Assembly: GCA_029259935.1 (NCBI GenBank)
Contig: JAJDEH010000448.1
Location: 1 to 63,800 of the forward strand
From: Planctomycetota bacterium
GTDB taxonomy: Bacteria; Planctomycetota; Planctomycetia; Pirellulales; Pirellulaceae
Direction of reading: 5' to 3'
DNA length: 63,800 nt
The notes beneath the pieces are model-generated. The model saw nothing but the letters and a program-made list of their open reading frames with translations. It had not been told where the DNA came from and searched no databases. The translations under genes were made by a program, and so were the position numbers. Of the stretch, positions 16,934 through 26,350 are shown piece after piece. Within the stretch, counting starts at the first letter, position 1; each line of letters begins with the position of its first letter.

Positions 16934-17986
16934 ATGAACATCGAACCACGTGAACTGCGGGTAATCGAAACCGACCGGCAAGTTTGTATTGCCCGGTTCA
17001 GCCCCTGCGGGAAGTTATTGCTTACCGGCGGCTACGACGCCGAGATCCGCCGCTGGGATTTTTCGGCGGAAGTACCCCAACAAATCTCGCCCATCACGGG
17101 CCATCGCGGCTGGGTGCAAACGTTCGCCTTTCATCCCGATGGAAAGACGCTGATTAGCACCGATTCGTGGGGGCAACTCTGCGCGCGGCCTTATGCCGAC
17201 GAGACTCCCGCTCCCCGCTGGGTTCAAGAGCAAGCGCACGATGGCTGGATTCGTTCGCTGGCCGTGAGCCAAGATGGCGCGTTGATCGCCACGGGCGGCC
17301 GAGATCACATGGTGCGGATCTGGTCGGCCGGCGACGGCAAGCTGTTGCACGAGTTGTCCGGCCACGAGTACGACGTCTACAGTGTCGCCATCCACCCGGA
17401 CGGCAAATCGGCGGTCTCCGGCGACTTGATGGGCAATCTCAAGCACTGGGATCTGACCACCGGCAAGCAGGCTCGCGAAGTTTGCCTGGAGATGATGCAC
17501 TTTTACGAACGTATCCAAGATGTCACCGGGTTACGGATTCTGCAATTCCGCGACAACGGTGAGACTCTGCTTTGCGCCGGCAGCGATCCGACCAAAGCGG
17601 GCCGCGCCTTTGGCATTCCCACGATTCGGCTGTTGGATTGGAAGACGCTGAAGCCGACGAAGGAAATTCACCTCGGCCCGGAAAAGGACGGTTACGTTTT
17701 CGATTTGCACTGGCACCAGGACGGCTATTTCATGATGGTCACCAGCGGGCCTCCCGGTGCCGGCAGATTCATATTGCTCAAGCCGGACGAAGAAAAGCCG
17801 TTTTTCGATTGCACCAAACTGTACAACACGCACAGCCTCGCTCCCCATCCCGACGGTCGCCGCGTCGTGGTGATCGCGACGAACAGGCAGAGCCAAGGCA
17901 ATGGCGCGGTCCTCGACAAGGAGGGCAAGTATCTTGGCAACTCGTCGCCGCTGCACGAGTTTGAATTGAGCCCTGCCGAGGCATAA
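16934..17986 (+). CDS. WD40-repeat protein
   Basis: 350 residues. The ATG is 2 bases after the DUF1501 stop; a longer upstream open frame overlaps that gene and is rejected. It contains several WD40 blades (IARFSPCGKLLLTGGYDAEI then RRWDF; IRSLAVSQDGALIATGGRDH then VRIWSA; VYSVAIHPDGKSAVSGDLMG then LKHWDL). There is no signal peptide, so it probably acts in the cytoplasm or as a scaffold. Its place in the operon suggests it assembles or regulates the DUF1549/DUF1501 system. Confidence 0.9.
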   Translation: MNIEPRELRVIETDRQVCIARFSPCGKLLLTGGYDAEIRRWDFSAEVPQQISPITGHRGWVQTFAFHPDGKTLISTDSWGQLCARPYADETPAPRWVQEQAHDGWIRSLAVSQDGALIATGGRDHMVRIWSAGDGKLLHELSGHEYDVYSVAIHPDGKSAVSGDLMGNLKHWDLTTGKQAREVCLEMMHFYERIQDVTGLRILQFRDNGETLLCAGSDPTKAGRAFGIPTIRLLDWKTLKPTKEIHLGPEKDGYVFDLHWHQDGYFMMVTSGPPGAGRFILLKPDEEKPFFDCTKLYNTHSLAPHPDGRRVVVIATNRQSQGNGAVLDKEGKYLGNSSPLHEFELSPAEA

Positions 17987-18248
17987 TCCGCCGGCGCCCA
18001 TGGGCCTCATCTTTCGAACAGCCGGCATGTTCGTTAAGCCGTTTCAGCCGCCCAGGGGGCAATCTTCGTGCCGCGTGGATTCGCGCCGAAATCAAAGCTA
18101 GGCTACTTGATGAAGGAATGTTGTTGCATTTGTGTCAAGTTTCAGCGACCAACGGGAGCGGGTCATTAAGTCCGAGCGATAGCTCGTATCGGTCTGAGGC
18201 ACTGCCTCGCTAGATTTCTTACAACCCTTCCCTCTTGAGGCGCCTTCC

Positions 18249-19274
18249 ATGTCCGTTGATCTGCGCGAACCGAATCAATTCGAATCGGACACTCAACTCG
18301 ATTCAGAACCATTCACCGAGAACGCGCGGTCGCCGGGCGAATTCATGGCCTTGCTGCAGTGTCCCGCCTGCCAAGGGGAATTGATCGAGGAATCAGACGC
18401 GTTGACGTGTTGTACTCCATCGTGCCGCGAGCGATTTCCGATCGCGCAATGCGGCCCGATCCTTGTCAACGAAAGCAACAGCATCTTTGACAAACAGACC
18501 TTTTTGAAACAACAAGCCACCTTCTTCAAGCCGACGGGATGGTTCCGCGAATTGGTAAGCCGCTGCTTGCCCGATCCGTCGGCCAACGTGTCGGCCACGA
18601 AGAACTTTGCGGAGTTTCGCGATCAATTGCTGCGGCGCAGCGACCGCCCCACGGTGCTGGTGGTCGGCGGCAGCATTATTGGGGATGGCATGGACGTACT
18701 CGTGAACGATCCCCGCATTAAGCTGGTCGAAACGGATGCCGCGGTGGGCCCCCGCACTCAACTGGTTTGCGACGCGCACGATTTGCCGTTCAAGAACGTG
18801 TCACTAGACGGCGTGATTGTGCAAGCCGTTTTGGAACACGTCGCCGATCCCCACCGCTGCGTGGCCGAGATTTATCGGGTGCTAAAAACGGACGGACTTG
18901 TCTATTCGGATACGCCGTTCATGCAGCAGGTTCATGGCCGCGAATTTGATTTCACGCGGTTCACGCGACTCGGCCATCGCCGTTTGTTCAACCGATTTGA
19001 AGAACTGTCCAGCGGAATCACCTGCGGACCTGGAATGGCGCTCGCCTGGAGCTTGCGATATTTCTTGCTCAGCTTCTTTTCCTCGCCCCGTTGCCGAGCG
19101 TTGGCCAGTGGCTTTTCTCGGTTGGCGTTCTTTTGGCTGATCTATATTGACCGCTACCTGCAAACGAAACCGTCCGCCAATGACGCCGCTTCGGCATTCT
19201 ATTTCATGGGAGCGAAGAGCGACGAGACGCTATCGGATCGCGATCTGGTCGCATCCTACGTTGGCGGTTTCTGA
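18249..19274 (+). CDS. class I SAM-dependent methyltransferase with zinc-ribbon head
   Basis: 341 residues. A Trm112-like zinc ribbon (CPACQGEL, then CCTPSCRERFPI) lies near residues 38-65. The methyltransferase domain about 130-240 has the SAM-binding strand VLVVGGSIIGDGMDVL, the acidic strand end LVETDAAVG, and FKNVSLDGVIVQAVLEHVAD typical of family 11. The substrate is unknown. It is a single gene; 260 bases upstream contain no convincing gene. Confidence 0.85.
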   Translation: MSVDLREPNQFESDTQLDSEPFTENARSPGEFMALLQCPACQGELIEESDALTCCTPSCRERFPIAQCGPILVNESNSIFDKQTFLKQQATFFKPTGWFRELVSRCLPDPSANVSATKNFAEFRDQLLRRSDRPTVLVVGGSIIGDGMDVLVNDPRIKLVETDAAVGPRTQLVCDAHDLPFKNVSLDGVIVQAVLEHVADPHRCVAEIYRVLKTDGLVYSDTPFMQQVHGREFDFTRFTRLGHRRLFNRFEELSSGITCGPGMALAWSLRYFLLSFFSSPRCRALASGFSRLAFFWLIYIDRYLQTKPSANDAASAFYFMGAKSDETLSDRDLVASYVGGF

Positions 19275-19326
19275 GAAGACTCCACCGGGATATTTCCGCC
19301 AACTTGCGAACCGCGACCGCCGCCGG

Positions 19327-20490
19327 TCAATCTAGAAAATCACGTTCGGCAAGGCGATCAGGGACGTACTCTTCGGTGACATAGCTGATGTCTTTACTGA
19401 TCAGCGATTCTACTTCCAGCTTGAATCCATTCTTCAACATCAACTCGATTTCCTTCTGCCAGTGCTTCTTTTTTTCAAACCAGGGATAGCTGGCAATCTG
19501 TTTGGCGCGCTTGATGTCTTTGTCCGTCAACTGTATTTGCACGCTTTCGTTAAGCTCGCACTCCTCGAAATCCTTGCTGCGCAGTCCAATGTAACGGGCG
19601 GCCGGAATTGCCATGCGCTGAGACTCGAAGGCCAAGTTGATCGAGCCCTGCTTGATGACGCTATAAATGTAATACCCCCATGGATCGTTATCCAACAGAC
19701 AGTACACGGGCAGTTTCAATTCGTGATGCATTCGGTGCAGCAAGCGGCGAACGCCGCGCGGTGGCTGGCCGCCGCCGTGCGTGAGAATACAATTGTGAGT
19801 CTTCCAGAACTTATCTTCGTTGAAACGCTGCCAAACCGTTCCTTTTTCAACATGCAGAATAAACTTCGCGCCGCATCTCTTAAAATCAATGACGTTCGGT
19901 TCGACAATTGAGGGAATTCCGTATCCGCCGCTGCCCATGTGAGAACAATCGATCTCGTCGCCCTTGTCCAGCAGCACGATATTCCCGACCATGTCCCCTT
20001 TCTTATCAGCCATCAGGTGCAACTCTTCACGTAGCGAGTCGAGCAGCACTTCGGAATCTTCAATGACCGGATCGCACTCACCCTGCACTTCGAACGTATT
20101 CTCACTCGTTCCGGCGATTTTTCCCTTCAGAGAATAAAACAGACCACGAATACTGTTCGACTTGCCGGCTTCGATCAGTCCTTTGCAGCCCTTCATGACC
20201 AACAGGGTCTGCATATAACTCTTCGCCTGCGATAGGTTGAACAACTCACGGCGATTTGTCCCACTGCCCATTTCGATGATCTTTTTCGTCCGGTTAAACC
20301 GCACGTTCGACAGTGACCGGGAAGGGATGTCCATGTGTGGAGCGGCGCTTCGGCCAGCCATCTTCACAACTTTTTCCGCTTGGCCCGTCATCGATTTCAG
20401 CGTCTTTTGATCGGCCTTGGTCAGTTTGACCTTTTCACGATTTGGGCGCGTTTTGCTGGAAGCCTTCTTTTTGGTTTTCTTTTTTGCCAT
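19327..20490 (-). CDS. top6A: DNA topoisomerase VI subunit A (Spo11-like)
   Basis: 387 residues from ATG 20490; a TTG at 20550, 12 bases past the subunit B stop, would add 20 residues and cannot be excluded. After a Lys-rich start (MAKKKTKKKASSK) comes the winged-helix 5Y-CAP domain with the catalytic tyrosine in SIRGLFYSLKG (Y119). The TOPRIM domain has its glutamate in ILHVEKGTVW (E215) and the metal aspartates in LLDNDPWGYY (D267, D269). The enzyme cleaves and passes DNA duplexes as an A2B2 type IIB topoisomerase. The B subunit gene is directly upstream. The enzyme is known mainly from archaea and plants and is sporadic in bacteria. Confidence 0.95.
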   Translation of the reverse strand: MAKKKTKKKASSKTRPNREKVKLTKADQKTLKSMTGQAEKVVKMAGRSAAPHMDIPSRSLSNVRFNRTKKIIEMGSGTNRRELFNLSQAKSYMQTLLVMKGCKGLIEAGKSNSIRGLFYSLKGKIAGTSENTFEVQGECDPVIEDSEVLLDSLREELHLMADKKGDMVGNIVLLDKGDEIDCSHMGSGGYGIPSIVEPNVIDFKRCGAKFILHVEKGTVWQRFNEDKFWKTHNCILTHGGGQPPRGVRRLLHRMHHELKLPVYCLLDNDPWGYYIYSVIKQGSINLAFESQRMAIPAARYIGLRSKDFEECELNESVQIQLTDKDIKRAKQIASYPWFEKKKHWQKEIELMLKNGFKLEVESLISKDISYVTEEYVPDRLAERDFLD

Positions 20491-20562
20491 GGAATTAGCT
20501 GCCCGGTCGCCCGGATCACTGTCTTCGAATTTGAGATAAAGTTGGGTCAACGACAGACTCGG

Positions 20563-22623
20563 TCAAGACTCGTTCGTTTCCGAATCATTTAACTTGTCGG
20601 CCAGCAGTTGGTCGGTATCTTGGTCAATAATCAGTACATTGTCGCCGTACTCTTCGTCTTCTTCCTCGATAAGTTTGCCGCGTTTGTCAAACTTCGCGTC
20701 GGCGGCCGCGGTCATTCGTTGTGCCACTCGCAGTAGATCCTGATGAACTTCTTCCCGGTCGGCACCATTAATCTGGCTTACCGCGTTGGCGACTTCCCCG
20801 AGATATCGCAAGAATATACTGCGTCGCTCGCCCTCTTGCTTGACTTTTTTTCGTCGTCGAAGGAACATGCCCAGTTTCCGGCCCACTGCCTGTAATGCCA
20901 ACCGCAACTCTTTCTCGATCTCCGGGTAAGACGCGATGGCTTCCTTCGACTCGCTCGTGAACGGCACCCAGACACTGGCCATGTGCACCATGATCGTAAC
21001 CGGACCACTCGGCAGCGAACCGCGTGATTGCGAGAGGCCATAAGAGCGCCATGTCGTGCTGGTGACGATCCGGGTAATCGCACAATCCGACTGCTTGAAT
21101 TGCAACGGCACGCGGTTGGCATATCGCAGCACTTGCATGCTCTGGCCGTCCGACAGATTTACGTTCCGCATGGCTTCGTGGAGCGTTTTGCGTTCGGCTT
21201 TCTTCAGTTTTGTGGGCGATTGGCGAGTCCCGAAATCGGCTTCCGCCAGGATCTTGTCGACGCCTTCCGATCCCAGTCCATCGAACGTCAGCAACAAGAA
21301 CTGACGCAACGTGCGGGCATCGGTTTCGTCCAGTAACTGATCGAGTAGATCAAAGGAAACTTTCTGCGCCGTGCTCGCTCCGCCGTAGGCCAGGCCGACT
21401 TCGATTTGGAATGGGTTTCCGCGATAGACCGAAGGCGGCCGCGTCGCCGCCACGAAGAACTCGCCAGGCACTACATGGTGCAGGCCTTTCAAAATCAGTT
21501 CTTCGCCAATCGGAGAAATGCAATCGGTTGTCGGCGCTTGAATGCGGGTTTCTTGAATTGCCTGATAAAGGGCGTCGGCTTCGTCGCGGCCGATCGACTT
21601 GGTCGATGCACGCGTGCTTAGCTTGGCCGTTTTGCAGATCTTTCGCGCGACGCCCGAACTGACTCGAGAAAATGAAGAGGTCAGAAATTGGGAAATCGTG
21701 CCGGCCTTTTCGTCCTTCATCATCGTCACCAGTCGGCCCAGTTCAACGCCGTAAGGATGCGGCTTGATCTCTTTCGGCTCGGCCGGTAGATCGTGCGTGG
21801 AACGCGAATACGTGGTGAGATTGTCGTCGGGATCCTGATAGTGAATCGTAACATGAGGATTGGCAATCGCGGTCTGTTCAAGATACTCGTCCACGCTGCC
21901 GCGACCCCGTTTGTGAACCCCTTCCAGCTCAATCGTGACCCGGGTGCCGCTCCTCAAGTCCTTGGCTGGCTTGCCTTCCTCGGCCTCATATTCGTTGACC
22001 CACTCGATGCCGTGTTTTGCAATGTACTTGCGGCCTTTTTCGCCAGGGTCAATATCGACGCCGTCGCCGCGCCCGTTAAGGATCTCGGGATTGTTGGTTT
22101 TGGTGTCGATCTGAATTTCGTAATAGTGGGCCGGTTTGCGTGGCGAAATCTTGGAGATGATTTTGACGGGCTTGCCGGTGGTCAACTGGCCGTACATGCC
22201 GGCGGCGCTAATGCCGATTCCCTGTTGTCCGCGGCTCATGCGCAGGCGATGGAACTTCGACCCGTATAGCAGCTTGCCAAAGATCAATGGAATCTGCTTC
22301 TTCATGATCCCCGGGCCGTTGTCCTGGATGCCGATCTTGAAACGCTTGTTTCCCGCCGGTTCGATGTGGACCCAAATCTCGGGAACGATTCCAGCTTCCT
22401 CGCAGGCGTCCAGTGAATTGTCGACCGCTTCCTTGACGGTGGTCAGCAGCGCCTTGCGGAGGTTGTCGAAACCGAGCAGGTGGCGATTTTTGGCAAAGAA
22501 CTCGCTTACCGAAATACTCCGCTGTTTGGCGGCCATGGATTGGGCCGTGGCCCTACGCCGACCGCGCTGGCCATTGGAGGTCGAAGAGCCGTTCGAGCCG
22601 GAGGATGCGTTCTCAGCGGACAA
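20563..22623 (-). CDS. top6B: DNA topoisomerase VI subunit B (GHKL ATPase)
   Basis: 686 residues. It starts at TTG, supported by AAAGGAG 8 bases upstream. After a low-complexity Ser/Asn/Arg head comes the GHKL ATPase: N-box TTVKEAVDNSLDACEEAG (E75, N79), G1 DNGPG near 111 and G2-type SRGQQGIGISAAGMYGQ. The H2TH (FSRVSSGVARKI) and transducer regions follow, with a switch-lysine-type loop region later, and the tail is acidic (EEEDEEYGDNVLI). It supplies the ATP-driven clamp for subunit A, whose gene follows immediately. No other replication gene is adjacent. Confidence 0.95.
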   Translation of the reverse strand: MSAENASSGSNGSSTSNGQRGRRRATAQSMAAKQRSISVSEFFAKNRHLLGFDNLRKALLTTVKEAVDNSLDACEEAGIVPEIWVHIEPAGNKRFKIGIQDNGPGIMKKQIPLIFGKLLYGSKFHRLRMSRGQQGIGISAAGMYGQLTTGKPVKIISKISPRKPAHYYEIQIDTKTNNPEILNGRGDGVDIDPGEKGRKYIAKHGIEWVNEYEAEEGKPAKDLRSGTRVTIELEGVHKRGRGSVDEYLEQTAIANPHVTIHYQDPDDNLTTYSRSTHDLPAEPKEIKPHPYGVELGRLVTMMKDEKAGTISQFLTSSFSRVSSGVARKICKTAKLSTRASTKSIGRDEADALYQAIQETRIQAPTTDCISPIGEELILKGLHHVVPGEFFVAATRPPSVYRGNPFQIEVGLAYGGASTAQKVSFDLLDQLLDETDARTLRQFLLLTFDGLGSEGVDKILAEADFGTRQSPTKLKKAERKTLHEAMRNVNLSDGQSMQVLRYANRVPLQFKQSDCAITRIVTSTTWRSYGLSQSRGSLPSGPVTIMVHMASVWVPFTSESKEAIASYPEIEKELRLALQAVGRKLGMFLRRRKKVKQEGERRSIFLRYLGEVANAVSQINGADREEVHQDLLRVAQRMTAAADAKFDKRGKLIEEEDEEYGDNVLIIDQDTDQLLADKLNDSETNES

Positions 22624-22969
22624 ATGAGGTACTCCTTTACCCGTATGAATTCAATGAGGATGAGGAGGCGTTGCAGGTTAAACTGGTCAAACTTTACGCA
22701 TTATATCGATTGGTGCGTACCTCTCCCAGTCGGTTTCTGATCAGGTTATCGGCACAATTCGTTCGGATGTCGCGACACGAAGATAAAGATTCACCCGCAG
22801 CACCGTCAGTGGCCGAAACTAATTATCGAACGGGTTTCGGACGCCGTTTGGATCATCCGGAATCGTTCCCCCCACGAATGTCGCACGGCCGGCAGCAACG
22901 GCCCCCGCGATCCCACCCAACACCAGCCACTTGGTTGGCTGCACGCCATCCTGCAAGGGAAACGATGTC

Positions 22970-23491
22970 ATGATGCGAGATCTGCTGCATTGGCAAACGG
23001 TTGCTGTTTTGTCGCTCGCCTGCGGGCTGTTGTCACACTCCACGCGCGAGTCGGCCGCCCAAGACGAGCCGACCTTGGCACCGGTCGAAGGGCGGAGATC
23101 TCCCGACCTGCAGCCAATTCCTTTGAACCACTCGTCCGCCGGTAATAATGAGAATTATGGGCAGTACGGGGGCGGCCCCGATCTGTTCTACAACTACTAC
23201 GCCGGACCGGGCGCTGGCCAGGTACCGGCTCAAATGTATTTGGCTCCCATGCCCGTGCCCAAGAACGTGGGACACGTATATTACACCTATCAGCCCTTCA
23301 TGCCTCACGAGTTGTTGTACCCCCACTATCGCCAGTACTGGAACTACTACGGCCACTACCACGGTAATGGCGGCTGCCAGGGCCATGCTTCGGTGAACAA
23401 GACAACTGTCCGTTACCAACGAGGCACGATTCGGCCCACCGTTTTCCGTCGCCTCCATCCGCCGAGGGTGCCCTTTATCCCCTGCCCGTAA
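22970..23491 (+). CDS. secreted Tyr/Gly/His-rich hypothetical protein
   Basis: About 173 residues from an ATG 9 bases after AAGGGA. There is a signal peptide (TVAVLSLACGLLSHSTRES). The mature part is low-complexity and aromatic (NYGQYGGGPDLFYNYYAG, YWNYYGHYHGNGG), ending in a basic stretch. It is not a recognised family, but its style matches the gene 74 bases downstream, so the two may form a small extracellular-matrix or cell-surface module. About 350 bases upstream, to the topoisomerase VI B start, hold no convincing gene. Confidence 0.7.
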   Translation: MMRDLLHWQTVAVLSLACGLLSHSTRESAAQDEPTLAPVEGRRSPDLQPIPLNHSSAGNNENYGQYGGGPDLFYNYYAGPGAGQVPAQMYLAPMPVPKNVGHVYYTYQPFMPHELLYPHYRQYWNYYGHYHGNGGCQGHASVNKTTVRYQRGTIRPTVFRRLHPPRVPFIPCP

Positions 23492-23565
23492 GGCACGCGT
23501 TTTTCGGCCCACGCCCGCAACTTGGTCAGCCCATTCCACAACTGCCAAAAGAGGATCTCCAGGAT

Positions 23566-24207
23566 ATGTCACGAATTCTTTCCCTGGGCCCCGCCTGTCT
23601 GCTAACGATGTTGGCGGGCGTCGCGTGCGCCCAAGATGTTCCCCCACCGCCGGTCGAGCCTCGGGGCCTGCCCGAAGCGACCATTCAAGATCAACCCCGC
23701 GTTCTCGATGGCGAGTACCATGGTGGCAGTGAGTACCATGGCGGCAGCGAGTACCATGGCGGATACGTGCCCAGCGAATACGACAGCCATGGCGGTTGCA
23801 GCCATTGTGGCACGCCCTGCCATGGCGGTTGCTGCCCACATTGCGGCCTTCACGGAGGTTCCGGCGAACACAAACACAAGCGCTATTTGAAGAGCCGCCG
23901 GGGCGGAACGGCGGAATATACTCATCAGTGGAACCAAGCCCAAGCGCAAATGTATTCCTGGCACGGCAACTACTATCATCGACAGTGGGGCAAGCCTTTG
24001 GCCCTGGTCGTGCCACCCACCGCCGCCACGCAAACGCGTTGGGGTTGGGGCGTGGGGCAAACCCAAGCCGTTCCCATTTACCATCAGTTTGCCCGACCCT
24101 TCCCCGGCGAAATGGGGGGATACGGCGGCGAACAGTTAAGGCGAACACCACTGTGGCCCAGCCACACCGATCAGTTTGGCGTCTACTACATTCGTGGACC
24201 GTGGTAG
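23566..24207 (+). CDS. secreted His/Gly/Cys-rich protein with GSEYH repeats
   Basis: 213 residues. Signal peptide CLLTMLAGVACAQ. Residues about 49-67 contain three GSEYHG-type repeats, followed by a Cys/His-rich patch (GGCSHCGTPCHGGCCPHCGL) that could bind metal. The remainder is aromatic and basic (YSWHGNYYHRQWGKPLAL). It follows the similar secreted gene and ends before a strong terminator. The family is not recognised; metal binding is inferred from composition. Confidence 0.75.
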   Translation: MSRILSLGPACLLTMLAGVACAQDVPPPPVEPRGLPEATIQDQPRVLDGEYHGGSEYHGGSEYHGGYVPSEYDSHGGCSHCGTPCHGGCCPHCGLHGGSGEHKHKRYLKSRRGGTAEYTHQWNQAQAQMYSWHGNYYHRQWGKPLALVVPPTAATQTRWGWGVGQTQAVPIYHQFARPFPGEMGGYGGEQLRRTPLWPSHTDQFGVYYIRGPW

Positions 24208-24263
24208 ACCGCCGCGGAGTACATATTTCCTAGCTTGCCAGAGCTTGCCTCGAATCTGGCTTT

Positions 24264-24303
24264 GCAGCCCGGTGCCCCCCACCCACCGGGCTGCTTTCAT
24301 TTC
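24264..24303 (+). terminator. rho-independent-type terminator
   Basis: The stem GCAGCCCGGT (24264-24273) pairs with ACCGGGCTGC (24285-24294) around an 11-base C-rich loop, followed by TTTCATTTC. It fits the end of the two-gene secreted-protein unit. Confidence 0.75.
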
Positions 24304-24432
24304 TTGCAGGGCGTCGGCGGGCACTCCGTCGGTTGTTTGGTTGTTGTCCCGTTGCTTGGATGTTGTCCCAACGCCGGTGCACAAGAACGAAAGAAGGCCG
24401 ACTCAACCCAAATTTTGCTGGGCTGAGCGGCC

Positions 24433-24487
24433 GTTGTATTTACTGACGACGTTGTATTTACTGACGACGCTGTATTTTACTGACGAC
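24433..24487 (+). repeat. tandem repeat, 18 bp x 3
   Basis: GTTGTATTTACTGACGAC occurs twice in perfect tandem (24433-24450, 24451-24468), and a third copy with one substitution and one inserted T follows (24469-24487). It is short, without spacers and outside genes; it looks like slippage-type repetition or a small protein-binding array. Confidence 0.85.
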
Positions 24488-24539
24488 AACGCCCGGTAAG
24501 TCCGTGCGATGCGGAGCCCCCAAGAGGGCGGATACGCGA

Positions 24540-25109
24540 TCAGGAACCGTTGTCATCCTCGGTCAGGGCGATGATTCCAGTAGCGAGGCCACCGGCCCCC
24601 AGACCCAGAGTCAACGCTTGATAAGCTGGTGATTGCGGATCGAACAGCGTGCAAGTTCCACGTCGTTCTTCTTCATATTGCCCGCGGAGAACCTCGTTGC
24701 CAGCCACGATGATCACGGCCGGATGCGCGGAAGGCGGCGCGGTCTCTTTGGACCACAACCGAAAGAATCCGTTGCCGCGCGCGGTGGCGACTTCATAAAC
24801 CCCGCTTCGCAAACCGCGAATGCCGAACTGGCCCTTGTCGTTTGTCGTGGCGGTGGCGATTACTTTGCCGTCCTTGCGCAGGGCGACTTGGTTCGCCTTC
24901 ACGGCTTCACCCTTGTCCCCCACAAACGACCCGACCAACAATCCGCCCTTGTGCAAGACGACGTCGGTGACTTGTACATTCGACTTGCTCACGGCACTTG
25001 CTGGAGTGCCCTTGGGATTCGCTGCTTGCACGGCTGGCGAAACCACGAAGCAACCGCCGAACAACGCAAGCATCAACCATCGCGGCGTGAAATCCTTGAC
25101 GAAAAGCAT
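24540..25109 (-). CDS. secreted carboxypeptidase-regulatory-like (beta-sandwich) protein
   Basis: 189 residues, signal peptide ALFGGCFVVSPAVQA. The centre (VALRKDGKVIATATTNDKGQ then FGIRGLRSGVYEVAT) is the CarboxypepD_reg/SpaA-like immunoglobulin fold often seen in planctomycete exported proteins. The C-terminus holds a Gly-rich hydrophobic segment (LTLGLGAGGLATGIIALTED) that could anchor the protein in a membrane. It is a single gene on the minus strand. The function is unknown. Confidence 0.78.
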   Translation of the reverse strand: MLFVKDFTPRWLMLALFGGCFVVSPAVQAANPKGTPASAVSKSNVQVTDVVLHKGGLLVGSFVGDKGEAVKANQVALRKDGKVIATATTNDKGQFGIRGLRSGVYEVATARGNGFFRLWSKETAPPSAHPAVIIVAGNEVLRGQYEEERRGTCTLFDPQSPAYQALTLGLGAGGLATGIIALTEDDNGS

Positions 25110-25324
25110 CGCCTATTCTCCTTTTTGATATGCTGGCAAACTGGCGACTGCATGGAAGCGACACCAGGTTCGCTGCGAGCTTGCTGAGTTTCGGAATCGA
25201 AACGTGCTAGATAAGTTCGAGTCCCGGCTTGTAGCTGGATAGTTCTGCCAAAACAATATCAACTTCGGTCGTTAGACATGGAAAAGTTTAACGATTATCC
25301 GGCTGATAGGGTCTCTGTCCCGAT

Positions 25325-26350
25325 TCATACTTGGGAAATTGGCAGATAGCGGTTGGGTGACGTGAGGACCAGCATGGCGCAGGCCGTGCAAAACGTCCGG
25401 CTGACGATGCAACTGTGGCCAACCCAACTGCCGTCGGCGTTTTGCACATCGATCAGTTTGTCGCGTACGATCGGGAACCAGCGTTGCCACATCGAGCCGC
25501 CTCGCTGCAGCATCGTCTCGTTGATGTAGTGGAAGGCCAAATATTGCTCGCCCCCCAGTTGATTGAAGTGCGGAAAGTACTTCGTGGCCGATTTGAGCGC
25601 CTCGGCGAAAGCCCACTTGGAAACATCTTCATCTTCCAACTCAAGCGAATACAGCACTCGGATCCCGGAAGCCATGGCAAAGAAATTTCCTTGCCCGCGG
25701 CTAGCACTCATTGCCTTGAGCAAAAACCGCGCGGTCGCGTCGGCACTTCCCTCGACCGAGAGGCCCGCGAAGAACGCGGCTCGCAAACTACACCAGCCTG
25801 TAACGGCGGCCAGTTGAGGATAACGGCCCTGTCCCCAATGGCCTTGCGCCGCTTGGCCTCGCGCGATGGTTTTGCTCAGACTTTCGATCGTCCGCCGAAC
25901 CGAATCAAACTCGTCGCGACCCTGACCCAGAACCTGGCTGAGCAGCAGCGCGGCGAAGTGGTGATCGGCGTAGCCGCAAAGGTCCGCGCGAACTTGCGAA
26001 TTCAAGTTGATGGCAAATCGGTTATCGTCGGTTGCCTTGACAAGATACTCCGTCGACTTGCGAACGAAATCGCTCAAGGGACCCGCGATCAGCGAATTTC
26101 CGCGTGACAGCAAAGCCAAGGCCACAATCGCGGCACAACTGAGATCCGAGGGAGTTCCGATATCCTCGCCGCATCCGCCGTCTCGGTTGTACGTCTTCAG
26201 CAGCCACTTGGTGCCTTTGGCGATCGCTTTCTCGGACTGCTTGGTGAACTCGGGAAATTCCGCCCTGTCGGAATCTTTCGCCCGGGCAAGGCCAGGTCCC
26301 AACAATAATAGGGGGGACGCTGCCAACAGCTTACGACGGTCAACCAACAT
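25325..26350 (-). CDS. prenyltransferase/squalene-cyclase-repeat secreted protein
   Basis: 341 residues from the ATG that lies 6 bases after AAGGAG and opens a Tat-like signal (MLVDRRKLLAASPLLLLGPG). It then shows alpha-barrel repeats of the prenyltransferase/squalene oxidase type (AIAKGTKWLLKTYNRDGGCG, SATKYFPHFNQLGGEQYLAF, LIDVQNADGSWVGH with QNADGSW). In planctomycetes such proteins are common exported repeats of unclear role and are not necessarily cyclases: the DxDD acid motif is not seen. It probably follows the DUF4838 gene (26542-29064) in one unit. Confidence 0.82.
   Translation of the reverse strand: MLVDRRKLLAASPLLLLGPGLARAKDSDRAEFPEFTKQSEKAIAKGTKWLLKTYNRDGGCGEDIGTPSDLSCAAIVALALLSRGNSLIAGPLSDFVRKSTEYLVKATDDNRFAINLNSQVRADLCGYADHHFAALLLSQVLGQGRDEFDSVRRTIESLSKTIARGQAAQGHWGQGRYPQLAAVTGWCSLRAAFFAGLSVEGSADATARFLLKAMSASRGQGNFFAMASGIRVLYSLELEDEDVSKWAFAEALKSATKYFPHFNQLGGEQYLAFHYINETMLQRGGSMWQRWFPIVRDKLIDVQNADGSWVGHSCIVSRTFCTACAMLVLTSPNRYLPISQV

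Noticed and set aside
15801..16949. 382-codon open frame on the minus strand
   Set aside because: Fully opposite the DUF1501 gene; no domain or ribosome site, so a compositional shadow.
23033..24151. 372-codon minus-strand frame across the secreted-protein genes
   Set aside because: It mirrors the repetitive His/Gly-rich coding of the plus strand and has no start signals.
24433..24487. CRISPR-like repeat
   Set aside because: Repeats of 18 bases lie directly in tandem without spacers, and no cas genes occur in the window.
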